Source: Marisa cornuarietis
Taxonomy: Eukaryota > Mollusca > Gastropoda > Architaenioglossa > Ampullariidae
Assembly (NCBI GenBank): GCA_004794655.1
Contig: SMMW01000046.1
Span: forward strand, 4,240,501 to 4,304,500
DNA length: 64,000 nucleotides
Direction: 5' to 3'
Within the stretch, counting starts at the first letter, position 1. Every line of letters starts with the position of its first letter. Shown here in pieces: positions 1 to 12,295 of this stretch. The position numbers were made by a program, and so were the translations under genes. The notes beneath the pieces were generated by a model. The model saw only the letters and a program-made list of their open reading frames with translations, was not told the origin of the DNA and did not search any database.

Positions 1-1984
1 TATTACTACAAAGCTGACTGATGTCTTTCCATTAATTTATTTATTTATTGTCAAGGGGCGAGGTATTGCCTGGCTTGGATGTTCTAGACGGCTTCCAGAC
101 CTGGCGAGTTTGTCCGCCTCTTCGTTTCCTAAGGGGCCGCAGTGTGCAGGGATCCACCTTCATGCTCCAAAAGAGAGAGAGAGAATGTGTGTGTCGGGGG
201 GGGAGGTGTTCAGGAGGTGCTGTGTGTCTCGCTTCTGTGTGTTTTTCTCCGTCAGCTTGCTGGTCCTGACACAGTTCTCCAAAAAGCAGTTATTTGGGCA
301 GACGATTGTTAGCAATGTGGACGACCTCCCCGGCTCCTCTTGCTGGGGTCTTCAACAGAAGGATTCGTGGATGCTGGGAGGTTCGGCGCGCCTCAAGACA
401 TCTGCGTCAGGGATACCATCCTGTCAGTTGGTTGGAGCAGACGGCGGTGACAACTCCGATAGAAGTGGTTGAGCTGCCTTGCGAAGATGTTCCCAGACTC
501 ACTGGCGTATAGGAGGATAGTGAGTACTATCGCTGTGGGTACTCCTACTATTGACTTTCAACTGAGGCCACTGCGCCAATTACTGCAGGCAGCGCTGACA
601 GACAACAAACCTGGAAAATCAAAAACAAACAAAAAAAAATACCAAAGAACCCCCCCAAGAATTTCACCCTTGCTCGCAGAAAGCACCGCTTCTTTCGCGC
701 ACACCAGACTACCACTTCACCATCGCCCACTTCTCCCAAGCAGAAAAGGGAAGAACGCCATCTAAGCAGATGTGTAGCAAGCTCCAGGATCAGATATGTG
801 TATATCTATTATGTTGTATATATGATATATAAATTATGGGTAGATATTGTATATGGCGTGGTTACATACGTGCGTATGCCTGTCTATTGTATTATTCTGA
901 CTTCTTGCAATGTGCCAGTGAATACAATCAGATTCAGACTCTCTCTCTCTCTCTATCTGCCTATCTCTCACTCTGATTCGCTTTGTTTTTTTCTCTCTCT
1001 CTATCTCTGGGTTTTTTCTGTCTGCCTATCTCTCACTGACTCACTTTGTTTCTCGCTCTCTTTAACTTCGTTGACCGCGTTGAGAAGGCGGCAATATGGA
1101 CGCCTCGCACTCAGCGCTCGCGAAGACCGATTGTTCCTGGCGAGGCGAAAGTGAGAAAAAAGCAAGAGTAACCTGAGACAGTTATCGCATCAAGAATGGT
1201 AATGTTCTTTTGAAAGCCACATCGATTGGCTGGGTGCCACGAAGAAGCCGGCGCGCGGACGGGTGGAAATGGGTGTTTGAGTCATGATCGCTGTCCTGAT
1301 CTTCACCCTGATCGCAAAATTAAGCCCAGAGCGGTCTTGTGTGGAGAGCCCCCACAAAGGGGAGACAATGCTCACAGACAAAGATTCCCTGACGATGTGC
1401 CCACCTGTCGCCGTTACCGATGAAAAATGTTTTGTTGTTCTTTTCCACGTTCGCCCGCATTTGTTTGTGGCTGGGGGACGCAGAAAACAAAGAGGGGACC
1501 GTTTTCTTAATTGCCTGTCGTGCAATTTCCAGTTTCTGGCTTTTGTTTCTTGTTAGTTTTGCTGTTTCATTTTTTTATCTTTTGCACAGGATTTTTTTTT
1601 TTGTTTCGCTTTCATTTTTCTTTCTCCCCTCTTTTGCAATTCTGGTTATTCAGCTGGCGTACGAAGTCTACCCTTGTGTGCTAAATATATATAAATATAT
1701 ATCTGCTGCATATTGTCTCCCCTGCAACTGTCGTTCTTCCCGCATGACGGCGCTCTCGGCGGGTTGGGGTTCCAGCGCTGCTGTTTGACTTTGCAACCAT
1801 TTCTTTTGTTTCAATTGAGTCGAAACATTTTGTTTCTCTTTATCTATGCGGTAACAGCTGACTGAACAATATTTTATGCCTTTTGTGTTCTCTTCTCTCG
1901 CACCTGCTAATTGCAAGTGTGCGACCATACACTGGGGATGTTAGTGCGCCACACCTCCTGGAACGCGACCAGTGGTAAATCCAT

Positions 1985-2230
1985 TTGTTTACCTTTTTCA
2001 AAAATTTGATGAACATTTATTTTCTGTTTAGAGTAAACGCGATCAACACATTCTTAAACATTTTTGTTCTTTCCGTAAAATTGATGATCATTATACTTTC
2101 CCCTTTGCGTAAAAGTGATAAACATTTGTTTCGTCTGCGTAAACTTGATAATGTTTATTTTGTTAAAAAGTAGTAAATATGGTTTTCTTATTTGCATAAG
2201 CATGAAACACATGCGATTCTTTTTTCAAAC
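1985..2230. repeat. Decayed minisatellite, about 31-bp unit
   Basis: Six or seven imperfect units share a core of the type GTAAAnTTGATnAACATTT followed by a T-rich spacer; the clearest lie between 2065 and 2165. Divergence between units is high, so the array is old. A 62-codon frame over it is a by-product of the repeat. Confidence 0.5.
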
Positions 2231-3904
2231 GCAAATTTCTTGTTCGTTCTCTGTGTGCAAAACACAATACACATAAAAGTGAGATCCTAGCCAGTTCATA
2301 ACCGTTGGTCTCTTTAAGCAAAAGCGACATGCCCTGTTATCCCACCCGACATTACATCGCAAACTTGTGACAATATTTGACAAACACGTGACATTCAATG
2401 GCAAATGAGTGACAGTAAGTGACAAACAAGATGGCGTCCTTTCTAAGCACTACCGGCCAGAGATAAACATTTGCTCCCGGCGGTTGCAAACTTTGAACAT
2501 GGCATGCATCAATGCTTGTATTTACTCCAAGGGCACCTGCTTGACATCAACGACACACATGCACATTACTGTCGTAATCTTTACTCTTCCTAAAGTTCGT
2601 TGAGCAGCTAGACCTTCCGGTTCTAATCATTTTAGAACACAGTTGAGAATGTTATTTCTTCATTCTCCTTATGTGTCCACGCATGGACTAAAATGACTGC
2701 GCTTTGATCATTCGACCAGAGAAAGGTTCTGTGAGCTCGCTTGTACAGACAAGAACATGTGGCTAAACAGTTTTATCCTATTTAAAACGATTTTAGTTAA
2801 AACGGTTCTAAAATAGTGTAGCGCGCTGCTTGCGAACTTATCGAAAAATGTTCGAACTAAAATGAAAATTATGAAAAAACTGATGCTCTCGCACGATAAA
2901 TTCATACATAATAATGTGACATGTCGCTTATTCTCTGCCTTTGTTTGCTATTGATTTCTGGAAATGTTGTGATCGGTGTACTAACGTGACGTAACACACA
3001 GAAGTGAGAGTTCGCGGCGCTCGTTGATCGAAGGTGCGAATCGCGTGCTTTGTTACTGGATAAGTAATTAACAAATAAGTTCTAGAGACTGAAATTTACA
3101 GGTTAGTTTTATATCGCCTATATCTATCGATGTCTCAAAAATACAAACTATTCGGGCTGGTCTTTAACAGCCTGGTGACAATTGCCTTGCAGCATATGCA
3201 TCACGGACCTTCATTTCATGTGGAATTAATTATTATATCTCATATATTATCTTGTTTACCTAGTATATGATCATGATATTTCACGACAATAGTGGCTTAA
3301 TGTATGGATTTGTTGATTTAGATAAAATTTATTTCTTTACGGATATTCTGTTGTGCTCTTCTACGATGTTAAAGTACTTTCATCTATGGTGACATGCTAT
3401 GCGAAAATATGGTAAATTTGATAATATTTTAGTGTATTACTTATTTCCTTTGATATGGAATTTCTTCCTATGGAATTTACCACATGGCAATTGTTTTTCA
3501 ATGACCGGGCTGAGCTGAATACAACACAAAGTCTGAGTAGTTAAACTTTTTCTGTCCTCGACGTACAAAGGTCACCAGTTGTAGAAGGATGTCAAATCTT
3601 TGTCGTTAGGAATGTCCGTCGACAGGCTAATTAACATAATAATAATATTCAAAGATTTTCTACTGGCCAGATCCAGACAACGTGTATCTATGGACTCTCA
3701 TGATGTCAAGGTTTTGCCCTTTGATGGCGACTTTATGAGGATTGTATCTCGAGAATAGAAATGTTATTCACATAAATTTTGCAAAATATTGTCTTGTGTT
3801 AAAACAGCCCAAGTCTCTTGCAAATTTTGAAAAACCCACTCTTAGAGATCAACCTTTTTAGAGGGGAGGGGGGCCTGCTTAATCGTTTTACAGCTCGCGA
3901 TATT

Positions 3905-3950
3905 TGACAATGACGATGACAATGACGATGACAATGACAATGACAATTGC
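3905..3950. repeat. Hexanucleotide microsatellite (GACAAT/GACGAT)
   Basis: Tandem GACAATGACGAT-type units run for about 45 bp and stop at TTGCTTTATT. Confidence 0.85.
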
Positions 3951-4282
3951 TTTATTTTGGTAGGCTCATGCCCAATGGCGATACTGGGGCGAAATCAATT
4001 ACTGGTTCAAAATACAATGGTATAGAAAAAAAAGCGTAATACCACAACTTAATTAAAATTACAACGTGCATAGAAAGGGCCTAATTTTGTTATTAACAGA
4101 GAAACCACAAACATTTGCACATTGTGAATTCTCTGTCTCTCTCTCTCTCTAACCTTTAGTGCTTTGTAAAGAAACAAAAAGGCAAAATTTTGGAATAATG
4201 TTTTTGAGTTATTGGAAAATAAAATGGATAAACGAAACTCGAGATATTTACCTCCGAGAAACAGCGGTACAAAATAGCTAGC

Positions 4283-4441
4283 CATAGCTCTGTGGTTAAA
4301 TAGAGACAGGTGTAGCCAACAGTTTGAAGGTCCCGCTGGTAACGAGAAACTGTGCGTTTGTCTGAAAGGGTTCAACCATAAAAAAACACTTTTCTGACAT
4401 AGGAATCGAACCACCCGCATGCACCCTGGTAACAAGCTGCT
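4283..4441. repeat. tRNA-like SINE remnants
   Basis: The plus strand has an A-box-like TAGCTCTGTGG followed about 40 bp later by a degenerate B-box (TTTGAAGGTCCCG). The minus strand at 4401-4411 has a near-consensus B-box GGTTCGATTCC. Neither folds convincingly into a tRNA cloverleaf, so I read this as degraded pol III-derived repeat sequence. Confidence 0.35.
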
Positions 4442-4730
4442 CACTTGACTCAGGTTTTGCGTCGCTCTTCAGAAAATGTCCGCAGCACGATTAAAATTTT
4501 TGCCCTAAGGCCATGGTCACATCTGCTAAAGCAAACGCCTCATGTCGTACTCCTTACTTACCCTTTACATCCAAAAGGCTGTGACACCATGTGCAGCCAG
4601 AATAAACTTTGCATATGGGGGCACTAGAGGCAGGTTTCGCCATGAAAGAGTCGAAACGCCATTAGACGCCCTTTTGACAGTCCAACTCTTTTTAAACAAT
4701 TTTATGCTGGTCGAAGCAAGTAAAGGTTAT

Positions 4731-4866
4731 TTTTGAAAGTATGGCAATTCATTTCTGCCGAAAATATGATAACCCAATACTGCCTAAAGTATGACAAATC
4801 ATTTCTGCCTAAAATATGATAAATCCTTACTGCCTGAAGTATGACAAACCCTTGCTGTATAAAGTC
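4731..4866. repeat. Minisatellite, 25-bp unit, about 5 copies
   Basis: Units follow the pattern CTGCCTAAAGTATGACAAAT plus five bases, with A/G and C/T differences between copies. Since 25 is not a multiple of three, the long minus-strand frame crossing it is not a repeat protein. Confidence 0.8.
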
Positions 4867-6062
4867 AATAGAGTAAATGTCAAGGTAACGACTATGAGGA
4901 TGGTGGAATAGTTCGTTGCTCACTTCGATGACGGCATTGGTTACGGTAGAGTCCTTGGTCTTGGCAGAAAAAAAAATGTGACTTGGAATTCCCTTCTGTG
5001 GACTAGCTTTGGTTGATCTGACTGCTTGCCGCCAGCAGACGACGCAAGACATGCACCGTCCTTTGTCACCCCAAACACCTGTGTCGGAGGAGGAGAGACA
5101 CAGACAAGATGCGCGCACGTGGCACAGGAGCCGGGTGGGTTGCGGGGGGTGGGTGGGGAGGGGGAAGTGTGTTCGTTCGCTTCTCGGACAAGATGTTGCG
5201 CAGTGTCGACTGCAGGCAGGTTCAAACTCAGGCAGAAAAAAAAAATCCACGTAGGCGCGCGCGCCACATGGATGCACGCAGGCACGCGCGTTCATTCCGT
5301 TTTGCTCCGCGGCAGCTGTTTTGTTTCGACGCAAGAAGAAGACGAAGCTGTAATTAGTGCCAACCCCTGGCACAGCCTCGAGATGCGCTTCGCCCTTCTT
5401 CTGCCTTCCCCTTCATGTTTCCCTTCATGTAGTTACTACCTACAAGGTGTTGCCAGGAGGCTGCGAAGTGCGTGTCCTTACAGGAGAGACTCCACAATGC
5501 CATTTCAAAGGGAAACGGGTCGGGGTGGGGAGGGGATGAACTGTCGGTCGGGAAGGGAAGAAAAGAACAAATGCTGAGCCCGTATTTCTCGGCTCAGTGA
5601 TGTGTGTCTGGGCAAAGTACCCACCCAGCCCTACCCCCTTACCCTTACCCAAGTCACACCCCGCATCAAGTTCACAAACATCCCAGAGCTAAAAGGGAAA
5701 GGAACATAATATTGTTTCAGTGTTCTGAGAGCCTCTTTACACTGTCCTCGCTGCAACATCGCCGTCTGCAGTGCGAGGAACATTTGCAGAATAAACGCCT
5801 GCCTTTCAATTACGGTACATAATAAAACCCCAAGACAATTCTTTTGTCTAATTATGAACTATTGAACATGACGAATGTAGTCAAATCCCCTTCCATGTGA
5901 GAAGAAGAAGAAATTATGAATAAATTATGAGTACCTTCTTTTTCATTGGTTGATGAAAGTTTTAAAGACTAGATGAAGCAGAAACGCGTTCAAGTAAGTA
6001 TAATGTGTATAAAACGATTTTTATAAAAATGTTTATGTACATCCTCCCTGTGACAACACAGA

Positions 6063-6138
6063 AATAATAATAATAATAATAATAAATAAAGATTTTTATA
6101 GCGCATATTCACACTCATAGAGAACATGCTCTTAACGG
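6063..6138. repeat. Dispersed (AAT)n + TATAGCGC repeat tail
   Basis: An (AAT)n run is followed by GATTTTTATAGCGCATATTC and a GAACATGCTCTTAA-type end. A close copy lies at 55750-55817 and weaker relatives at 27524-27585, 29080-29145, 59035-59115 and 60347-60420. This arrangement is typical of SINE tails that are widespread in invertebrates. Confidence 0.7.
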
Positions 6139-9100
6139 TTAAAACGGGGAAGAGACATGGACTAAATGGATAGAACACGAGGAACGGAAGAATAAACAAC
6201 AATACTGACGACAAACAGAAAACAAAGATGGAAAACACAAAAAGACACCAATTAACAGGAACAGAGAATATAGTGATTCTGCAGAGAAAGATGGGGAGAA
6301 AAGTAGCAAGAGCGGAAGTGGGGAGGGTAAGAAGGACGAGTATTGTGTTGACTGTGTGAGGAGTAATGCTCAAGTTGTTTACATATTGTTTTGTTTGTTT
6401 GCGCGCAGGAATCATATTGACGCTCGTAAGCGATATAGTCCCCCCCTACACCAAATAATTTCTCATGGAGTTGGCCGCAGTGGGTGACTGGCCATCAAAC
6501 ACTCATCATCAGGGGAGCTCATGCGCAGTTGATTGCGTGTTGTCTCCCTTTGCCCACCCACCACAGCAACGACGGTGGCAGCATCTGCACGCCTGCCGCT
6601 CGTTTTTCTCTTCGCTGTCTCGTCATCATCGATCGTTGCCTCACGTCTTTCAATCACCTTCACGTCGTCCAACCACCAAAACAAAAAGAGAGACAAGCAA
6701 ATAAAATGTTCTTTTCTTCAGAGACCTGAAGGTGGACAAGACGAGACTGCAGTCAACACATGTTGCACGAGTGGCAACAGACGGTCGGCCGTCACGCCAA
6801 GCCAGGAATTCCAGGTCCTCCCAATGATCGTCTTACATCGCCGGTTATTGTTCTTGTCTCTTTTATTATTTTTTTTCATTTTGATTTTTGGGTTGAGCCT
6901 CAAGTGTGTTTGCTCTGTTTTCGGTTTCAGCAAGACGGCTCCCGCTACAGACCTTTTATTTCTTTTAAGTTTATTTCTTTAATTATTTTCCGGGTAACAA
7001 GGATTTTCTAACCGATCCTTGTAGGATTTGTTTGCGATATTTTGAGTCTGATGCTACTAAAGAAATGTTCTGTAGGTCGGGGTTTTTTGCGTGTCGGGTG
7101 CACGTGTGCTGATCACGCATGTCTGTTACCATGTTTCTGCTGAACAAGATCCCATCTTCTTGTTTTCTTCTTTATCTGTCACCGCTCTAAAATGCCCATG
7201 TACACTGCAAAGTCTGGCGAACGGTTATGTATCCACCCACCTCCACCACCCACAAACTCCTATTTTTCCTTCCTTTTCTCTCTTCTGTCGCTAGATATCC
7301 AAAGTGTGTGTACTCGTCATTTGCACCACTAAATTGTTCAGGTAGCCTTCATTCTGTCCCCCTACGGCCTACACCGACTTGCTTTACAGTCTCTCGTGGC
7401 GGTTGTAGATCGAGATAGTGAGACTCTGTAACTTTTTTTTTTAAACCCTGCAGTCCCCTAGGGTTTCCTTTTGATTCGGTGTCGCGTTGTTTCAGTCTAA
7501 ATCCCTTTCAAGTAGGTCCTTAGTGCTCGACTCTTGACGACAGAAAGACAGGCTCCTGGAAGATACAGAACAAGGCAGTCCCACCCAACAGCGGAAACAA
7601 GAAGTCAGCCCAAAGGAGACGGGCGGGGATGTGGGAGAGAACGTCTGGTTATCTTTGCCATCTGTAACGCTCGACAGTCGACCGTGTTCTCGATTTTTGT
7701 GTGGGCCTTCCACGAGCGAGCGAGCTTGAAAGAGAGGGAGTTCTCCTGACCGTCCGCCAAACAAGGGTCGTCGGATCCGCATGACCTCTGTTTCTCGTGA
7801 CTTCCGCCCCTTCCAAGGCTCTCTCTCAAAGTGTGCTTGCCCGTGCGTGAACTTACGCACCATTGATGCCTTCTTCTCTCCTTAACCCCCTCCTCCACCT
7901 CATTCACTCGAACCCCAACACCTCAATGTCAGTTGCCTTCTCAGAACAATTTGGATACAAGTTCCTCTGTTCCTCTGGTGGGATAGGGCCTTTCTTGGTA
8001 ATGCTCTGAAGGCCAAGAGACAAGCGGAGAACGTGAAACAGTCACGTGACAACTCTCTTGTCTTTCATGTAATAATCGTGTTAGTCACTTACTTACCAAC
8101 GCGTTCACTTTACCGTTATGTTTTAAAAGAAAGTGGGATGAGAAGACTTTGTGCAGCCGCCATGCTGTCCTGTTTATTAATCTTCGAAGCTGGTTTTTTT
8201 TTCGTCTCAATTTTGTTCTCCATCTCTCTTTCGATCCTTGGCCAATATTACCTTGGTTTCAAGGTGATTTTCTTTTATACCGCGTCGGCATCGTAAACAG
8301 GCAATAATTTCCATGGGTCAAAAGGATAGGGTCAAGGGCTTTTTCGCGGTTAAGATTACATCTCCTTGATAAAGCGGATGTGGACCACGTCCGCCACTCA
8401 AAAAAAAAAAAGAAAAGAAAGAAAAAAGTTCGTTTAAAGACGGACATTAAGACCAAAGGAGTTGTCTCCAACTTCAGGAAACGCCTGGCCGAGGCCATGC
8501 GCCCGGCACGCGCTGCTCAGCGGAGCATAACGGAGCCGCCAGTGGACCGTCACATGGTCGCGGCCTGCGACGTCTGCCGCCTGGACACGCTTGGCTGACC
8601 TCGCCTCGCCCCGAGTTACAGGGAAGGGAGGTGAGGGAAAGGAGGCGGCTCAGCTCACGGATTTGCCCGGATTAGGGGAAAACGCCGTCGAGGAAGACAC
8701 GCTAGGGTAGGCGGGAAGAAAAGCTTGGATGTGCGCTTAAAAGGCCTGCAGACCCTTGGTCCGCTGTCCCGGGTCTTCCCTGTCTTCAGTGTCAGACACG
8801 CAGGCGTGAAAAGGAGCTTGGCGTTGTCCGTTGAGTAATCAACCGAACCAGCAGGTCGTCTGCTTCCGCTCACGGCCTCATCTCCCCACACCCCAGTGTC
8901 CTCTCCCCATCTTCACTGTCTCGGCCAGCAGCTGATTGCAAGTGGACATCGGACCTGATCTTCGGATGAAAACTATGTATCCACACTCCTCTCAATTCAT
9001 CGATCGATAATCGCTTCAATATTATGAGAACAGGGGTCCAGGATGAACCTGAGCATCCGTCCTTACAGCTGATGATTGTCGTTAATAATATGCAAGCGTG

Positions 9101-9797
9101 CATAGCAAAGAACAAGGGTTGGGCCTGAGAGTCCTTTGCCTCTAGACTTTACATAAGTGAAATTTACTGACACGGTACGGATAACTAGGACACGGACTCG
9201 AAGCTGAACGAATAGTGTCTCTTCAGGGGGTGGACCTTTGGGATACAGAGATTCTCGCGTGTGTTTTGGGAAAAGGTCAAGACACTTTTACACAACGTCA
9301 CAAATAGGATCAGTTTTATGGCAACACCTCGATAACATGTTCTTGAATCTCTTGGACTGGGTGCAGGCTTCAATGACCTGATGGAATATTATGTGCTAAT
9401 AATGTTTTGCCCATGCGTGTAATGTTCTGTAAAGTAAGTAAGCACCTTGCTTCCGCTGGCCGATGAAGAAGTGCCAAGTGCCAAGATTTTGAACCCTCCC
9501 TCCTCGTGTCGGCTCTTCTCGCTGCGTCAACTTTTGTTTTGTGTTTAAACGCTCGGTAGGTTCGTCTCCATGGTAACATTTATTATTATAATACAGACCC
9601 AACCTGTCTGTGCGTGTTCCGAGATTTCTTCAATGTAGACTCATCCTGAACGGTTCATTTGCCCCCTTCTCAGATGTTCCATTTACAGAACCTTCGGAAC
9701 AGCTGAACAATAAATTAGAAACAAACTTCGTCCAACAATTTTTTTTCTCAAGCAATAACTGTCACGTCGAGAACAATGGAACTCGGGAAGTTTGACC

Positions 9798-10060
9798 ACG
9801 CATGCGCGGTGCAATAAAATAATAATAATAAATATAAAAAAAAGGGGGGAGGCTAGAGAAGAGAAAAGTTCGTGTCCTTTTCATGAAATTGGACGCCGTT
9901 CTCAGCTGGGGTCTGTTTAGAAGCTCGCCAAAAGAAGCGTCTTTCGCACGACAAGGCTCGCAACTCGCAGGCGCAGAAACAATAGGCGAGCAGAGCGAGA
10001 CGGTGTGACTGGGCGCCATCTTGCCTCGCCGCAGGACGTCTTCGGCACCGAGCTATTAAA
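9798..10060. promoter_or_regulatory. CpG-rich patch with YY1-type and NRF1-like motifs
   Basis: CGCCATCTTG at about 10014-10023 is the reverse complement of CAAGATGGCG, the YY1 motif often found over start codons. It heads an 85-codon minus-strand frame (9762-10019) with a strong start context. GCATGCGC, an NRF1-like core, lies near 9800. No convincing splice donor or recognisable protein follows, so this may be an orphan promoter or chance. Confidence 0.25.
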
Positions 10061-10184
10061 CGTCTGGCTCCATCAGTGCACCGAGAGGAGACCTTGTCTG
10101 ACGACAGGACAAACGCTCGCAGCGACGCGCCGGCCGGGGAGGAGAGGGAGGTGTGGATGGTGGGGGGGGGGGTGCAGGGAGAGG

Positions 10185-10965
10185 CTGGTGGGTTAGTGGA
10201 TGGTTGGAGAAAAGGAAGTAAGTCAAGCGTACGGTTATCGCGAAATTTAACCCTGACCTCTGGCTGTCTTAGTTCACCACTCACCTACCCTCAACACCAC
10301 TATTACATTGTATTTATTGACAAAAAGATGGAGAGGAGAGAAAAAAGGTGAGAGAGAGAGAGACTATGATCTGTACAAGCAGAAAAGTGTGAGAAGTGGG
10401 GCCTCGTCCTGTTTCTGTGATTCCTTACAGAATGTGTCTGTCTGGTGGGTTAGTGAAAGGGCGGAGAAAGGGAAATAAATCAACTGTATGGTCATTGCAA
10501 AATTTAATTGAACCAGAACCACGATATCTGCAATCTTTTATGGCGGCGGCAATCCACGTATACAACTAAATCATGACGAGGACACGTCTTCGAGTGAAGG
10601 TGTTCGTACACCTGGCTCCCGCTACCGATCGCCCGGTCTTTCTATTTTTTTTAAACGTATGTTGATATTTAATGTGATACTCTAGGTATCATGTAATGTC
10701 TGATGTAAGAGTAACACGACAGACAAATAATTTCCTGAAAAGGATTAACAAAGATGTTTTGTGTTTATATTGACCTCGTTTCGTCTTTTGCCGCCCCCAC
10801 CTATCCTCAACACCACCATCACCTTTAATTTATTGACAGAGTGAGAGAGGGAGGGGAGAGAAGAAGTGTGTGTGTGTGTGTGTGTGTGTTTACGATTTGC
10901 GTAATCAGGAGAGTATGAGAAAGTGGGCCTCGTTGTCCTGTTTCTAGGATCGTGTGGAACTGTGT
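10185..10965. repeat. Decayed array with about 257-bp period
   Basis: Segment A (CTGGTGGGTTAGTG start) occurs at 10185-10250 and 10442-10508, an offset of 257. Segment B (CACCTANCCTCAACACCAC start) occurs at 10282-10440 and 10798-10965, an offset of 516, about two periods. The simplest reading is three tandem units with the middle B and third A eroded or replaced. A (TG)n run sits at about 10867-10889. Confidence 0.6.
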
Positions 10966-11572
10966 CTACCTTCAATTTGTTATTATTGTTTTTTGTTTTG
11001 TTCTTCTTTGTTTCCGCATGTATGCGTGCGTATTTCTCATTTTTGTTGTACAACATGTTTATATTTACTTTTATTCAACCACTTTGTACATTTAATAAAC
11101 CTCTGTATGTGAAATTGTATGAGTGAACTGCTTTTTTGTGTATAATCTCAATTTCTTCGTTCCTCTCAATGGGTGAATAAATAAAAATAACGTCTGAATG
11201 TCTAAAATGTTATTATATTTGTTATTATGTACACACACATTCATGGACAAAAACAGACACACAATAAAGGATGTAAAGTAAGGGATAAAGAGCGTTACGG
11301 ACCGAGAGAGAGCGAGGGCAAGAAACTCCATCATGTCCCACCGGCACAAAGACAAGAAGGCCGCCGCGGTCCCACCAAATGAGTATTAAGCAAATTAGCC
11401 GGCGACTGGTCCGGACTGCACGGGAGCTGCACGTGCAAGAGTCATCAGCCCCCGTCACGCTTGGCCACGGCTTCTGCGATCACTCAACCGTCACGGCCGC
11501 CTAGAACAAAGATGCTGTGCAAGTCGCCTCCTGGTGTTGGAGTGATCAAACCTTGGGGCACACACGCACTCC

Positions 11573-11612
<40 letters not shown>

Positions 11613-11624
11613 GCACTACCTCCT

Positions 11625-11661
<37 letters not shown>

Positions 11662-11758
11662 TACTCCTTGTTCACACACATACTCTCAAATGCACGCACA
11701 CTCTCTTTCATGCACACACACTCAAACACTCCCTCTCTCGTTCACACACACACACAAT
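11573..11758. repeat. Compound (CT)n(CA)n microsatellite
   Basis: Two successive (CT)n(CA)n blocks are followed by interrupted CACACA/CTC sequence. The His/Leu/Ser/Thr-rich frames across it are artefacts. Confidence 0.9.
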
Positions 11759-12237
11759 GAGAGAAAAGTTCCTCTATGTAGTTTAGTAAGGAATCACGGG
11801 CAGCAAGGACAGCGGACTCTCATTTCTCTCGCTAATCTGCTTACGAAGGTCGCGTGTTGTGTGTGTTTTCTATGCTAGTCGGCCACAGTAAAGTTTTATA
11901 TTCGGTGAAGGCAAAGCCTGTTATTTTCATTTAAGGTCGGCTGGGGTCAGGCTTTCGCAAACACGCGAGGGCGCACATCACTAAGGAGTTATAGGAGGGC
12001 TCATCGGAGGTACCGAATACTCCTTACCCTCCCATACTTCATCTCCTCCACTCCCCCCCCCCCCACACACACACAGAGTAGATGAGTGTGATGCCACGGT
12101 GTGTTACAACTGAGGTTAATACGCTACAGTATGAGTCATCTGTTGTCTACACATACAGAAACTAGTGAGAGATACTTATATTCTATTTAGCTTTGAGTTT
12201 ATTATTAAAGTAGTTGGACTTAAAACTCCATGTGCAC

Positions 12238-12238
<1 letters not shown>

Positions 12239-12293
<55 letters not shown>
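12239..12293. repeat. (CA)n microsatellite
   Basis: An uninterrupted CA run of about 54 bp is followed by ATGCGTTATG. Confidence 0.95.

Positions 12294-12295
<2 letters not shown>

Noticed and set aside
4391..4441. Possible tRNA gene (B-box GGTTCGATTCC on the minus strand)
   Set aside because: The acceptor, D and T stems do not pair in the surrounding sequence, so it is kept only as a SINE-like remnant.
4702..5373. 223-codon minus-strand frame, longest in the left 34 kb
   Set aside because: It crosses the 25-bp minisatellite and GC-rich low-complexity sequence, has no recognisable domain, and overlapping frames of similar length exist on the other strand (for example 5026-5577).
5626..5650. 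TTACCC repeats suggesting telomeric sequence
   Set aside because: Only about two units are present within C-rich low-complexity sequence.
6533..6982. 149-codon plus-strand frame with hydrophobic stretches
   Set aside because: The hydrophobic runs come from T-rich low-complexity DNA; there is no conserved motif and equally long shadow frames overlap.
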